NCBI GenBank assembly: GCA_018882645.1
Contig: VERM01000018.1
Location: 1 to 12,081 of the forward strand
Length of the DNA: 12,081 nt
Reading direction: 5' to 3'
Origin: Ferruginibacter sp.
Lineage (GTDB): Bacteria > Bacteroidota > Bacteroidia > Chitinophagales > Chitinophagaceae
The notes under the pieces are model-generated. The model was given only the letters and a program-made list of their open reading frames with translations, searched no databases and had not been told where the DNA came from. Both the position numbers and the translations under genes were made by a program. Positions 1 to 6,465 of the stretch are shown one piece after another; within the stretch, counting starts at the first letter, position 1; the number at the start of each line of letters is the position of its first letter.

Positions 1-945
1 CTTGTAGTTGGTGCTGTTGCAGAAAGAATTCGCTTCACTTCTTATATTCTTTTTATTGTTCTTTTCTGCTTGTTTGTATATGCTCCCGTAGCTCACTGGA
101 GCTGGCATCCCGAGGGATTTCTGGCTAAAATGGGGGTATGGGATTTTGCCGGCGGAACGGTTGTTCACATCACAGCAGGATGTGCCGCACTGGCAGGCGC
201 TCTGGTACTCAAACGCAGAATAGCTCATCAGGAACAAAAAGAAATTCCCCCCGCAAATGTTCCTTACGTTTTGATTGGAACTGGATTGCTTTGGTTTGGA
301 TGGTTTGGATTCAATGCCGGCTCCGCAATAGGGTCAACCCCACTAGCCGTCAACGCTTTCATCACCACCAACACAGCCGCAGCATCCGCAGGTTTGGCAT
401 GGATGTTTTTTGATGTAATCAAAGGAAAGAAACCCTCCGTTTTGGGATTTTGTATCGGCGCCGTGGTCGGACTGGTAGCCATTACTCCCGGAGCCGGATA
501 CGTAGGAGCAGCACAAAGTATTATCATCGGTGTTGTAGCGGCTTTATTGTCCAATATCGCCGTGGGTATTAAGCATAAATCTAAATTGGACGATACGCTG
601 GATGTGTTTCCATGTCATGGATTCGGAGGAATGGTAGGCATGTTGCTTACAGGAGTTTTTGCAAACAAAGTGGTACACGGCATACAGGACGGTCCACAAG
701 GTTGGTTTTATGGCAACCCGTCTTTTTTCTTTACGCAACTGAAAGCAATGCTACTGGTTTCTTCATACGCATTTGCAGTTTCGTTTGTTATTTTCAAATT
801 CATAAACTTCATCTTACCCTTACGGGTAACCGAAGCAGAAGAGGAGCTTGGACTTGATCAAAGCCAACATGATGAAAAATATCTGCAGGGTACCCTGCTG
901 GTCACACATGCCAATGGCCAACATAAAGAGGAAGCTATTCACTGA
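1..945 (+). CDS. amt: Ammonium transporter (Amt family), 5' end missing
   Basis: This inner-membrane channel for ammonium/ammonia is truncated by the window edge: the frame is open from base 1, so no start codon is visible. The fragment starts with the Amt-typical stretch GAVAERIRF and covers roughly the C-terminal two thirds to three quarters of a normal protein of about 400-450 residues. The twin pore histidines of the family are both present. The first lies in DFAGGTVVHITAG (codon 166-168) and the second in DVFPCHGFGG (codon 616-618). Several hydrophobic helices alternate with short polar loops, and the cytoplasmic tail is charged (EAEEELGLDQ). Amt genes are often paired with a PII regulator (glnK). 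None lies downstream here, and upstream cannot be seen. The next gene, 121 bases on, encodes an outer-membrane barrel that may serve the same uptake process. Family assignment is very secure; the exact substrate preference is inferred. Confidence 0.97.
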   Translation, partial: LVVGAVAERIRFTSYILFIVLFCLFVYAPVAHWSWHPEGFLAKMGVWDFAGGTVVHITAGCAALAGALVLKRRIAHQEQKEIPPANVPYVLIGTGLLWFGWFGFNAGSAIGSTPLAVNAFITTNTAAASAGLAWMFFDVIKGKKPSVLGFCIGAVVGLVAITPGAGYVGAAQSIIIGVVAALLSNIAVGIKHKSKLDDTLDVFPCHGFGGMVGMLLTGVFANKVVHGIQDGPQGWFYGNPSFFFTQLKAMLLVSSYAFAVSFVIFKFINFILPLRVTEAEEELGLDQSQHDEKYLQGTLLVTHANGQHKEEAIH

Positions 946-987
946 TAATATTCCTCTCGCTTACTTTACTATTGCTTGCTGCATTTG

Positions 988-1007
988 CTGATTTAGCCAT
1001 AAATCAG
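988..1007 (+). repeat. Hairpin between amt and the barrel gene
   Basis: CTGATTTA (988-995) and TAAATCAG (1000-1007) form a perfect 8-bp stem with a 4-base GCCA loop. No T-run follows, so it is not a classical terminator. It could be an mRNA processing or stability element between amt and the downstream gene, or a weak attenuator. Its function is inferred only from position. Confidence 0.4.
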
Positions 1008-1066
1008 ATGTACGACTGAATTGCTTTGCCCAGAACAAAGAGTTTTATTAACCAAAACCAAATGTT

Positions 1067-1816
1067 ATGCGCAAATTAAACATGATCTGTTCTGTAACGC
1101 TGTTTTCATTCTTTTTGGCAGCAAGTGTTCCTTCAATGGCACAGGAAAAAAAAGAAGACAAGTTATCTCTTTCACTGTCATTAAATCATGATGCGTTTTT
1201 TGGATTCAACCCCGGACTTACCGCATCATATCCGGTGAGCAGTAAAACCGATCTTACTTTCTACGGTATTCAATGGGGTGCCGGTACTGCAAGAGCATGG
1301 GGCAACTGGACTGAATTCGGACTGGGGGCAAATTTCAAAACCGGAAACTTTGCCATCAATCCACAATTGGGATTCACCATGGGTAACTTACTTAGCAGCG
1401 GAACCAACCAACGCGGTGTGGTTGGTGATGGTATTGTACCAAACCTAACTGTAAATTATGATGACAAAAAAATCATCGGTCAGTTATACGCGGGTTATTA
1501 TGCGGCATTACGCAGCGAAACTACAGCAGGACAATCCACACTCAATTATGTACATTATTGGTTGAATGTAGGAGGAAGAGTTACTCCATGGTTGGCCGTG
1601 GGTGCACATTATGAAAATCTGAATCTGGCAGGAGGAAAAATAAACGGAGGAGGCACTACAAAAAGCGCCGACTATTATCAGTGGATAGGCCCTTTTGTTC
1701 AGGTTTCAAAAGGAGCAGGAGGTTTGCGCTTTTCATTCGGAACAGATCTTACCAATGAAAAACCCGCGAACAGCAGCAACGATTTTTACAAACTATCATT
1801 CTTTTATACCTTTTAG
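1067..1816 (+). CDS. Outer-membrane beta-barrel protein, function unknown
   Basis: The 249-residue protein has a clear Sec signal peptide: basic start MRKLN, hydrophobic core to about residue 21, and a likely cleavage after PSMA (residue 25). The mature part begins with a charged linker (QEKKEDK) and then alternates short amphipathic stretches rich in Gly, Tyr, Trp and Phe, as in an outer-membrane barrel. It ends in FYKLSFFYTF; a terminal Phe is the usual signal for the barrel assembly machinery. The length suits a barrel of roughly 8-12 strands. It follows amt in the same direction at 121 bases, so co-transcription is plausible. A role in letting small nitrogen compounds cross the outer membrane is inferred from this neighbour alone. 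An intrinsic terminator follows at 1871-1903. The general class is secure; I do not recognise a named family. Confidence 0.85.
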   Translation: MRKLNMICSVTLFSFFLAASVPSMAQEKKEDKLSLSLSLNHDAFFGFNPGLTASYPVSSKTDLTFYGIQWGAGTARAWGNWTEFGLGANFKTGNFAINPQLGFTMGNLLSSGTNQRGVVGDGIVPNLTVNYDDKKIIGQLYAGYYAALRSETTAGQSTLNYVHYWLNVGGRVTPWLAVGAHYENLNLAGGKINGGGTTKSADYYQWIGPFVQVSKGAGGLRFSFGTDLTNEKPANSSNDFYKLSFFYTF

Positions 1817-1870
1817 ATTTTTATAAAAGATCAGAATCATTTTGTATTTTCATTTTGTTAGTTTGAGGTT

Positions 1871-1903
1871 ATAACCCGTCATCTCTATGGCGGGTTATTT
1901 TTT
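1871..1903 (+). terminator. Intrinsic terminator after the barrel gene
   Basis: ATAACCCGTCAT (1871-1882) pairs with ATGGCGGGTTAT (1887-1898) in a 12-bp stem with one G-T wobble and a CTCT loop. It is followed directly by a run of six T (1898-1903). There is no matching A-run on the other side, so it acts on plus-strand transcription only. It ends 8 bases before the stop codon of the converging gene and should end the amt-barrel transcript. Confidence 0.88.
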
Positions 1904-1910
1904 AACAGGA

Positions 1911-2939
1911 TTATTTACGATAGGTAGACATCAAAACACGCTTCAGACTTCTGTCGATAATATGCCCCATACTGTCACATTTAGAAAAAATGACGTCTTC
2001 ATAATGGTCTGCCAGTTCATTGGCAAGTTGATATACCTTTTCCGGAGTAGACAGCTCTTCTTTTACCAAAACATCTCTAAGACTTTTTACACGATGTCTT
2101 TCTTCTCTGAGCCGTCTGGCAATCAGAAATCTTTCCTCAAGCTGATATTGTTTTATCACTTCTTTATTAAATAATTTTTGCGCCATCTGCACATAAGGAA
2201 AGTTTTCCTTGAAGTATTGAGGCATATAGATGTTTTTATTCCCTTCATAGAATTGTTGATCAAAATCTATGGCGCGAATACGAAACTGATAGGCATCAAA
2301 GTCAGGGGTAATGTCAAAAACAAAGTTGTAAGCCCTCATATCCCCTAGCAAACGAATGAAACATCTTTCGTTAAACTTTACAAACTCTTTGGCTATTCTC
2401 TTGGGATTGAATTCAGGCCTGTGCTCATATAGTGATAAAAAATGATCACCGGGAATACCTGCTATATGCTCTTCGACCAAAGTATCATCATCCGTCAGAT
2501 AATGCAATTGATTGGGAGAAAGAATATGTTCTATCTCAAGGCCATAAACACGCGATGCATCTGCTGTCTTGATGTAAAAATAATCGTACACATCATTATA
2601 CCGGTTGACAATTTTAATCCTAAAAGGATGAGAATTGCCAAATGAACAAAAATCAATTCGCTCGATGTAAAGATGATTCAATGCTTTGATATCACCCCCG
2701 GCTTTCAGTCTTGCATATACTCTTTTCAAACCCTCATGAATTTCATCAATCTGATCCTGAGGATACAATACAGTTTCCCACAAGGTATCTTTTCCATGCT
2801 CATTGATGTAGGCCACTGAATCAATATAATATTTCAGCTGACTATATCCTACAGGCAGCTTATGCTCTCTATTATACTGCTTTAGGTAATTCCTAAGTGT
2901 AGGGGCAATGGGTATAAATATTTTTTTTCTGCTGATCAC
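1911..2939 (-). CDS. Uncharacterised protein with kinase-like motifs
   Basis: The 342-residue soluble protein has no signal peptide or membrane segment. I cannot name a family, but landmarks of the protein-kinase-like fold appear in the right order. FYIKTAD carries K124, a candidate beta-3 lysine. GLEIEHIL carries E135 or E137, a candidate alpha-C glutamate. TLVEEHIAGIPGD (153-165) resembles a hinge of the aminoglycoside-phosphotransferase type. LLGDMRAYNFVF carries D200 and N205, like a catalytic loop. IRAIDFDQQ (D225 and D227) is like the metal-binding DFG/DFD site. Residues 1-100 are mostly helical, and the C-terminus is rich in charged helices. The start is GTG at 2939; an in-frame stop lies a short way upstream, so no longer start is possible on that side. 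It is divergent from the asparaginase-like gene, 89 bases apart. The motifs are seen; the kinase fold and any activity are inference. The substrate is unknown. Confidence 0.8.
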   Translation of the reverse strand: MISRKKIFIPIAPTLRNYLKQYNREHKLPVGYSQLKYYIDSVAYINEHGKDTLWETVLYPQDQIDEIHEGLKRVYARLKAGGDIKALNHLYIERIDFCSFGNSHPFRIKIVNRYNDVYDYFYIKTADASRVYGLEIEHILSPNQLHYLTDDDTLVEEHIAGIPGDHFLSLYEHRPEFNPKRIAKEFVKFNERCFIRLLGDMRAYNFVFDITPDFDAYQFRIRAIDFDQQFYEGNKNIYMPQYFKENFPYVQMAQKLFNKEVIKQYQLEERFLIARRLREERHRVKSLRDVLVKEELSTPEKVYQLANELADHYEDVIFSKCDSMGHIIDRSLKRVLMSTYRK

Positions 2940-3028
2940 AATCGTTAAATTGTATTAAAATTAAGATGTTCCTGTAATATTTTACAATTTGTTTTTTGTT
3001 TTGAGATTACTGAATTTTTATTTTCCAA

Positions 3029-3523
3029 ATGCATCACAATATAAAAATATTTATCACCGGCGGAACTTTTGATAAAGAATATAATGAGCTGAACGGCAGC
3101 CTTTACTTTAAAGAGACGCACCTGCATGAAATGCTTAATCTGGGCAGATGCAAGCTCGATCTTTCGATAGAAACATTGATGATGAAAGACAGTTTAGATT
3201 TTACAGAGCAGGACCGAGATATGATTAACCAGGCATGCGTAAATACCGAAGAAAATAAGATAGTGATTACACATGGCACTGACACCATGACCATAACCGC
3301 GTCTTATCTGGCAAAACATTGTAAGAAAAAAACAATCGTTCTTACCGGCGCCATGGTACCATACAAATTCGGAAGTTCGGATGGATTGTTTAATTTGGGA
3401 AGCGCGCTGGCTTTTGTTCAGATATTATCTCCCGGCGTTTACATTGCCATGAATGGAAAAATTTTTGAAGCCAATAAAGTGAAAAAGAATAAAGAAAACG
3501 CTACTTTCGAAAGTATTGATTAA
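3029..3523 (+). CDS. Short single-domain asparaginase-like protein
   Basis: The protein (164 residues) matches only the N-terminal domain of L-asparaginase type I/II enzymes, which normally have about 330 residues. Active-site motifs are all present. TGGTF carries T13, matching the nucleophile T12 of E. coli AnsB. THGTDTM (81-87) carries T84-D85, matching T89-D90. KTIVLTGAM carries K101 at the spacing of K162. SSDGLFNLG follows as in full-length enzymes. The C-terminal domain, which helps form the active site between subunits, is absent. The stop codon is clean and no remnant of a second domain is visible downstream. Short proteins of this type are annotated in many bacteria as 'asparaginase domain-containing', so this is probably a natural form and not a broken gene. 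Whether it hydrolyses asparagine or another amide is unknown. No signal peptide, so cytoplasmic. Confidence 0.9.
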   Translation: MHHNIKIFITGGTFDKEYNELNGSLYFKETHLHEMLNLGRCKLDLSIETLMMKDSLDFTEQDRDMINQACVNTEENKIVITHGTDTMTITASYLAKHCKKKTIVLTGAMVPYKFGSSDGLFNLGSALAFVQILSPGVYIAMNGKIFEANKVKKNKENATFESID

Positions 3524-3654
3524 TTCGTTCTGTAACCTCAGCCGAACCTTTCATTCAATTTAAAATAGTTCTTACTGATTTTTTATTGATCAAATGTATT
3601 CGTAATCAGAAATGAATTTTAGATTAATTTCAACTCTAAATTAATTAACCGAAA

Positions 3655-4404
3655 ATGCATTATTATCTGTCAAGCTTTATATCATTTTTCCTGAGTCCCG
3701 CAGTCTGGATTATGATTTTTATTTTTTTGTATGTCAGAGCCAAATCATCCAAAAGAAAAAAAATATTTTTATATACCACCATTAGTATTTTTTTATTGTT
3801 CAGTAACCAATGGTTGATAACTGCTTATGCCAGATGGTGGCATCCCAAACCTTTAAATGATAATGATAAAACAGAATACAGCTGCGCCATTTTGCTAGGA
3901 GGATTTGGCAGCCCCGATTACAATGAAAAAGGTTATTTCAATTTTGCTGCTGACAGATTTATACAGGCCGTTCGCCAGTACAAACTAGGGAAAGTAAAAT
4001 ACATTCTGATAAGCGGGGGTAATGGGAAAGTAAAAGTGAAAAATTTCAATGAAGGCGAATGGACAAGATCCGAGTTGAAAATTATGGGCCTACCCGACTC
4101 TGCGATATTGTTTGAAGACAAATCCACCAATACTGCCGAGAATGTGGTGAATACAAAAAAATTGTTGGACTCTGCAGGATTGAAACCGCCCTACATGTTG
4201 ATTTCTTCAGCACATCATCTACCAAGAGCAACATTATTGTTTCAGAAGGCAGGTATAATGACCACTGCCCTTCCTTGTAATTTCATTGCAGGGACTGAAG
4301 CCTACAATCTATCGGGAATTATTCCGGATCTCAATGTTTTATTTACCTGGAACAGCTACTTTAAAGAGACATTTGCATATTTGCTCTACAAGATTAAAGG
4401 CTGA
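3655..4404 (+). CDS. YdcF/SanA-type DUF218 membrane protein
   Basis: This 249-residue protein has two N-terminal membrane helices (about residues 6-27 and 37-55) followed by a DUF218 domain (about 76-230), the arrangement of ElyC/YdcF-type envelope proteins. Family motifs are visible: AILLGGF (78-84), AADR (98-101), ILISGGNG (117-124), the EDKSTNTAEN block (154-163) and SSAHHLPRA (184-192). In these families the polar residues of the SGG, ExxSxNTxEN and SSxxHxxRA blocks line a common pocket. E. coli relatives SanA and ElyC affect envelope barrier function and peptidoglycan precursor metabolism, but no reaction is firmly known for most members. It stands alone: 131 bases after the asparaginase-like gene and before a non-coding region. 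The start ATG at 3655 leads straight into the first membrane helix, which supports the choice. The family is secure; the role is inferred. Confidence 0.92.
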   Translation: MHYYLSSFISFFLSPAVWIMIFIFLYVRAKSSKRKKIFLYTTISIFLLFSNQWLITAYARWWHPKPLNDNDKTEYSCAILLGGFGSPDYNEKGYFNFAADRFIQAVRQYKLGKVKYILISGGNGKVKVKNFNEGEWTRSELKIMGLPDSAILFEDKSTNTAENVVNTKKLLDSAGLKPPYMLISSAHHLPRATLLFQKAGIMTTALPCNFIAGTEAYNLSGIIPDLNVLFTWNSYFKETFAYLLYKIKG

Positions 4405-4414
4405 CTTACTCCAT

Positions 4415-4447
4415 AAAAAAAGCCCCTTCGTAGAAACGAAGCGGCTT
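4415..4447 (-). terminator. Hairpin with terminator polarity on the minus strand
   Basis: AAGCCCCTTCGT (4420-4431) pairs with ACGAAGCGGCTT (4436-4447) around an AGAA loop, with a single C-C mismatch. Seven A (4415-4421) lie on its left side, which read as a T-run on the minus strand, while only TT follows on the plus strand. As drawn it is therefore a good intrinsic terminator for leftward transcription and a poor one for the ydcF-like gene that ends 10 bases before the A-run. No minus-strand coding gene lies to its right, so either it works weakly for ydcF or it ends an unannotated leftward RNA. Confidence 0.6.
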
Positions 4448-4451
4448 AACG

Positions 4452-4464
4452 ATTGCTTGCTTGA
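4452..4464 (+). repeat. 13-base direct repeat, copy 1
   Basis: The sequence ATTGCTTGCTTGA occurs here and again at 4571-4583, in the same orientation, 119 bases apart. The flanks are not similar, so this is not a longer duplication. The copies sit on either side of the -7 box at 4524-4531. A shorter related string (ATTGCTTGCT) is also found at 971-980. Confidence 0.6.
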
Positions 4465-4523
4465 GAACTATTACAGATTTAGAAAAAACTATTTAAGGTT
4501 TATTATTTTTGGTATTTTTTGTT

Positions 4524-4531
4524 TAGCTTTG
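4524..4531 (+). promoter_or_regulatory. Candidate Bacteroidota -7 promoter box
   Basis: TAGCTTTG matches the Bacteroidota housekeeping sigma-factor -7 consensus TAnnTTTG exactly. The -33 element is weak: the region about 19-21 bases upstream is T-rich (GGTTTATTA) without a clear TTG. Transcription would start near 4538. No gene begins within 190 bases, and a strong terminator lies at 4588-4629, so the product would be a short non-coding RNA. Confidence 0.45.
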
Positions 4532-4570
4532 TCTTAATTAAAAAGATAATTAGTTAAACGTCTTTTTGAT

Positions 4571-4583
4571 ATTGCTTGCTTGA
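4571..4583 (+). repeat. 13-base direct repeat, copy 2
   Basis: Second exact copy of ATTGCTTGCTTGA. It lies inside the candidate small RNA, just 5' of the terminator stem, where it would be free to base-pair with another RNA. Confidence 0.6.
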
Positions 4584-4587
4584 TTTC

Positions 4588-4629
4588 AAACATGCCATAT
4601 TCGTAAAGCAAATGTGGCATGTTTTTTTT
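4588..4629 (+). terminator. Strong intrinsic terminator
   Basis: AAACATGCCA (4588-4597) pairs perfectly with TGGCATGTTT (4615-4624). The stem can be extended inward by a few weaker pairs around a CGTAAAGC-type loop. An eight-T run (4622-4629) follows. It ends either the candidate small RNA or read-through from the ydcF-like gene, and it insulates the gene that starts at 4730. Confidence 0.88.
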
Positions 4630-4729
4630 ATCCCTACAAAACAAGTTAAATGCTATTTAATGATGTTTAAAATGACTATTTTATTGCCAAACCCTTAACT
4701 TTACTGCATTTCAGCATTATTTATTCATT

Positions 4730-6277
4730 ATGCCCAACAGATCAGCAGACATATTATTTCAGTTGATTCGTTCTCTTGAAAAGTCGGAAAAAAGGAATTT
4801 TAAGCTCTACATCCAGAGAAATTCAGGAAATAAAGACCTGAAAATCATTGAGCTCTTTGATGCTATTGATAAATTGAAGGAATACGACGAAACGGTATTG
4901 TTGAAAAAACTGAATTCTATCGAAAAACCACAGCTTTCCAATATTAAAGCCCATTTATACAAGCAATTACTGGCCAGCCTGAGGGTTATCAAAACGTCTG
5001 AAAGCATTGACATGCAACTGCATGAACAACTGGATTACGCCAGAATCCTTTACAACAAAGGCCTTTATCACCAAAGCTTGAAAATCCTGGAGAAAGTAAA
5101 AGAGATGGCGATTCAACATAACCAGTATACTTTTCTCATACAGGTCATCTCTTTTGAAAAGAAAATAGAGACGCTGCACATCACAAGAAGTATGCAAGAC
5201 CGTGCAGAAAAGTTAAGCAGTGAGGCGCTGGGCGTAAATCAAAAAAGAGAAACCATTACCGGACTCTCCAATCTTGCATTGCTGCTGTATAGCTGGTATG
5301 TAAAAAACGGACATGCCCGAAATGAAAATGACGAAAAAACCATCAAAGAATTTTTCTTCTCAAAGCTTCCTGCTCATCACCAACAACTTGATGGGTTTTA
5401 CGAGAAGCTATATATCTGCCAGAGTTTTTGCTGGTTTGCTTTTATCCGTCAGGATTTTTTGATGTATTACCGATATACGCAGAAATGGGTTGATTTGTTT
5501 CACCAAAACTCCAATATGGTAGAAATAGAAACAGGTCATTACATCAAAGGAATACATAATCTGCTCAATGCACATTTTGATTTAAGGAATTATGCAAAAT
5601 TCGCTGAAACGCTCTCAGAATTTGAAGCTTTCTCTGAATCTCCCGCCGCTATCAGATTTGAAAACACCCGCATACAGATGTTTGTTTACCTTTTCAGCGC
5701 CAGGCTGAATCAACACATTATTCTTGGTGATTTTAAAGGCGGACTTTCTTTGCTGCCGGCTATTGAAGAAAAACTGGAGGAATACTCTCTATTTATAGAC
5801 CGGCATCGGATTATGGTGATCAACTATAAAATTGCTACAATTTATTTTGGCGCCGACGATTACAACAGATGCATTGACTATTTACATAAAATCATCAATG
5901 ACCCCGTTGACCTCAGAACTGATCTGCAGTGCTATTCAAGATTGTTGCATCTGATTTCCCATTATGAACTGGGGAATTCTGAAATCATAGAATACCTGAT
6001 CAAATCTGTGTATCGCTTCATGGCCAAAATGCAAAATCTCTCCTCCGTAGAAGAAGCGATTTTTAAATTTCTACGCAATGCATTTCATACAGATAAGGGG
6101 AAATTAAAACAAGCATTTACCGAACTTCTGGAAAAACTGAGAAAGTTTGAACACAACCGATTTGAAGCCAGAGCTTTTGTGTATCTCGACATCATTTCAT
6201 GGCTGGAGAGTAAAATCAGCCAAAAGCCAATTGCCGAGATTATCAGACAACGTTATCTGGACAGCAAACACAAGTAA
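4730..6277 (+). CDS. Large helical-repeat (TPR-like) protein, function unknown
   Basis: The 515-residue protein is predicted to be almost entirely helical and soluble, with no signal peptide or membrane segment. An N-terminal block (1-95) rich in Lys, Leu and Ile (EKSEKRNFKLYI) precedes a series of divergent helix pairs. TPR-like hairpins can be read at about 100-132 (YARILYNKGLYHQSLKIL) and again at about 360-400 (KIATIYFGADDYNRCIDYL). The end of the protein contains YLDIISWLES. Such arrays normally serve as protein-binding scaffolds. It resembles hypothetical proteins of similar size that I associate with Bacteroidota, but I cannot name a partner or pathway. The gene stands alone: a terminator lies upstream and the next gene converges. 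A near-consensus -7 box (TAACTTTA, 4696-4703) could supply its own promoter, but no good -33 element is visible. The coding call is secure; the function is unknown. Confidence 0.88.
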   Translation: MPNRSADILFQLIRSLEKSEKRNFKLYIQRNSGNKDLKIIELFDAIDKLKEYDETVLLKKLNSIEKPQLSNIKAHLYKQLLASLRVIKTSESIDMQLHEQLDYARILYNKGLYHQSLKILEKVKEMAIQHNQYTFLIQVISFEKKIETLHITRSMQDRAEKLSSEALGVNQKRETITGLSNLALLLYSWYVKNGHARNENDEKTIKEFFFSKLPAHHQQLDGFYEKLYICQSFCWFAFIRQDFLMYYRYTQKWVDLFHQNSNMVEIETGHYIKGIHNLLNAHFDLRNYAKFAETLSEFEAFSESPAAIRFENTRIQMFVYLFSARLNQHIILGDFKGGLSLLPAIEEKLEEYSLFIDRHRIMVINYKIATIYFGADDYNRCIDYLHKIINDPVDLRTDLQCYSRLLHLISHYELGNSEIIEYLIKSVYRFMAKMQNLSSVEEAIFKFLRNAFHTDKGKLKQAFTELLEKLRKFEHNRFEARAFVYLDIISWLESKISQKPIAEIIRQRYLDSKHK

Positions 6278-6295
6278 AATGGATTTTAAAGCGGA

Positions 6296-6318
6296 ATGCC
6301 ATTAAGTCTTAACGGCAT
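6296..6318 (+). repeat. Hairpin after the helical-repeat gene
   Basis: ATGCC-A-TTAA (6296-6305) pairs with TTAA-C-GGCAT (6309-6318) around a 3-base loop, with one A-C mismatch. It begins 18 bases after the stop codon, a usual place for a transcript end, but no T-run follows. It may protect the mRNA 3' end or be a degenerate terminator. Confidence 0.4.
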
Positions 6319-6400
6319 CGTAAAGCTAAAAATATAAAACCTTAAAGGTTAGTTATTTCATTCAAAAAATTAGAATTTAACGTTTAATACTAAGGTAGCC

Positions 6401-6418
6401 CTACGTATTGATACGTAG
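6401..6418. promoter_or_regulatory. Perfect 18-base palindrome, operator-like
   Basis: CTACGTAT (6401-6408), a TG spacer, and ATACGTAG (6411-6418) form two perfect 8-base half sites. The near-zero spacer makes an RNA hairpin unlikely, so a dimeric DNA-binding protein is the more natural reader. It lies between two converging genes, where no start needs a promoter. The nearest start codon on either strand is about a kilobase or more away. Its regulator, if any, is unknown. Confidence 0.45.
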
Positions 6419-6436
6419 ATATATCAGGAAAATGAA

Positions 6437-6455
6437 TTCTAAAGGAATTTTAGAA
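6437..6455 (-). repeat. Inverted repeat below the hydrolase stop codon
   Basis: TTCTAAA (6437-6443) and TTTAGAA (6449-6455) form a 7-bp AT-rich stem with a 5-base loop, 10 bases downstream of the minus-strand hydrolase stop. On the minus strand a T-rich stretch follows, with no long uninterrupted T-run. It could be a weak terminator for the hydrolase transcript. Confidence 0.35.
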
Positions 6456-6465
6456 AGAATTGGAC

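Larger units (their letters stand above)
4538..4629 (+). ncRNA. Candidate small RNA of about 92 nt
   Basis: This is inferred from a consensus -7 box (4524-4531) followed by a Rho-independent terminator (4588-4629), with no start codon opening a credible reading frame between them. The 5' part can fold by pairing AAAAAGA (4540-4546) with TCTTTTT (4561-4567). The middle carries the single-stranded-looking repeat ATTGCTTGCTTGA (4571-4583), and the 3' end is the terminator stem. I do not recognise a known RNA family. The alternative is that the terminator merely ends read-through from the ydcF-like gene and no separate RNA exists. This 325-base interval (4405-4729) contains no other gene I can support. 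Confidence 0.35.

Noticed and set aside
1887..2174. Plus-strand open frame of 95 codons
   Set aside because: It lies antisense to the C-terminal half of the 1911-2939 gene, starts inside the terminator stem at 1871-1903, and its translation is low-complexity and Phe-rich without any domain.
2945..3127. Minus-strand open frame of 60 codons
   Set aside because: It overlaps the start of the asparaginase-like gene, whose motifs are unambiguous, and has no recognisable features.
3524..3654. AT-rich gap with a short TTTAGA/TCTAAA inverted repeat
   Set aside because: The stem is short with an 11-base loop and no T-run; such repeats are expected by chance in this composition.
4286..4537. Plus-strand open frame of 83 codons spanning the ydcF-like gene end
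   Set aside because: It is a different frame of the ydcF-like gene running across the hairpin at 4420-4447; no domain and no start signal.
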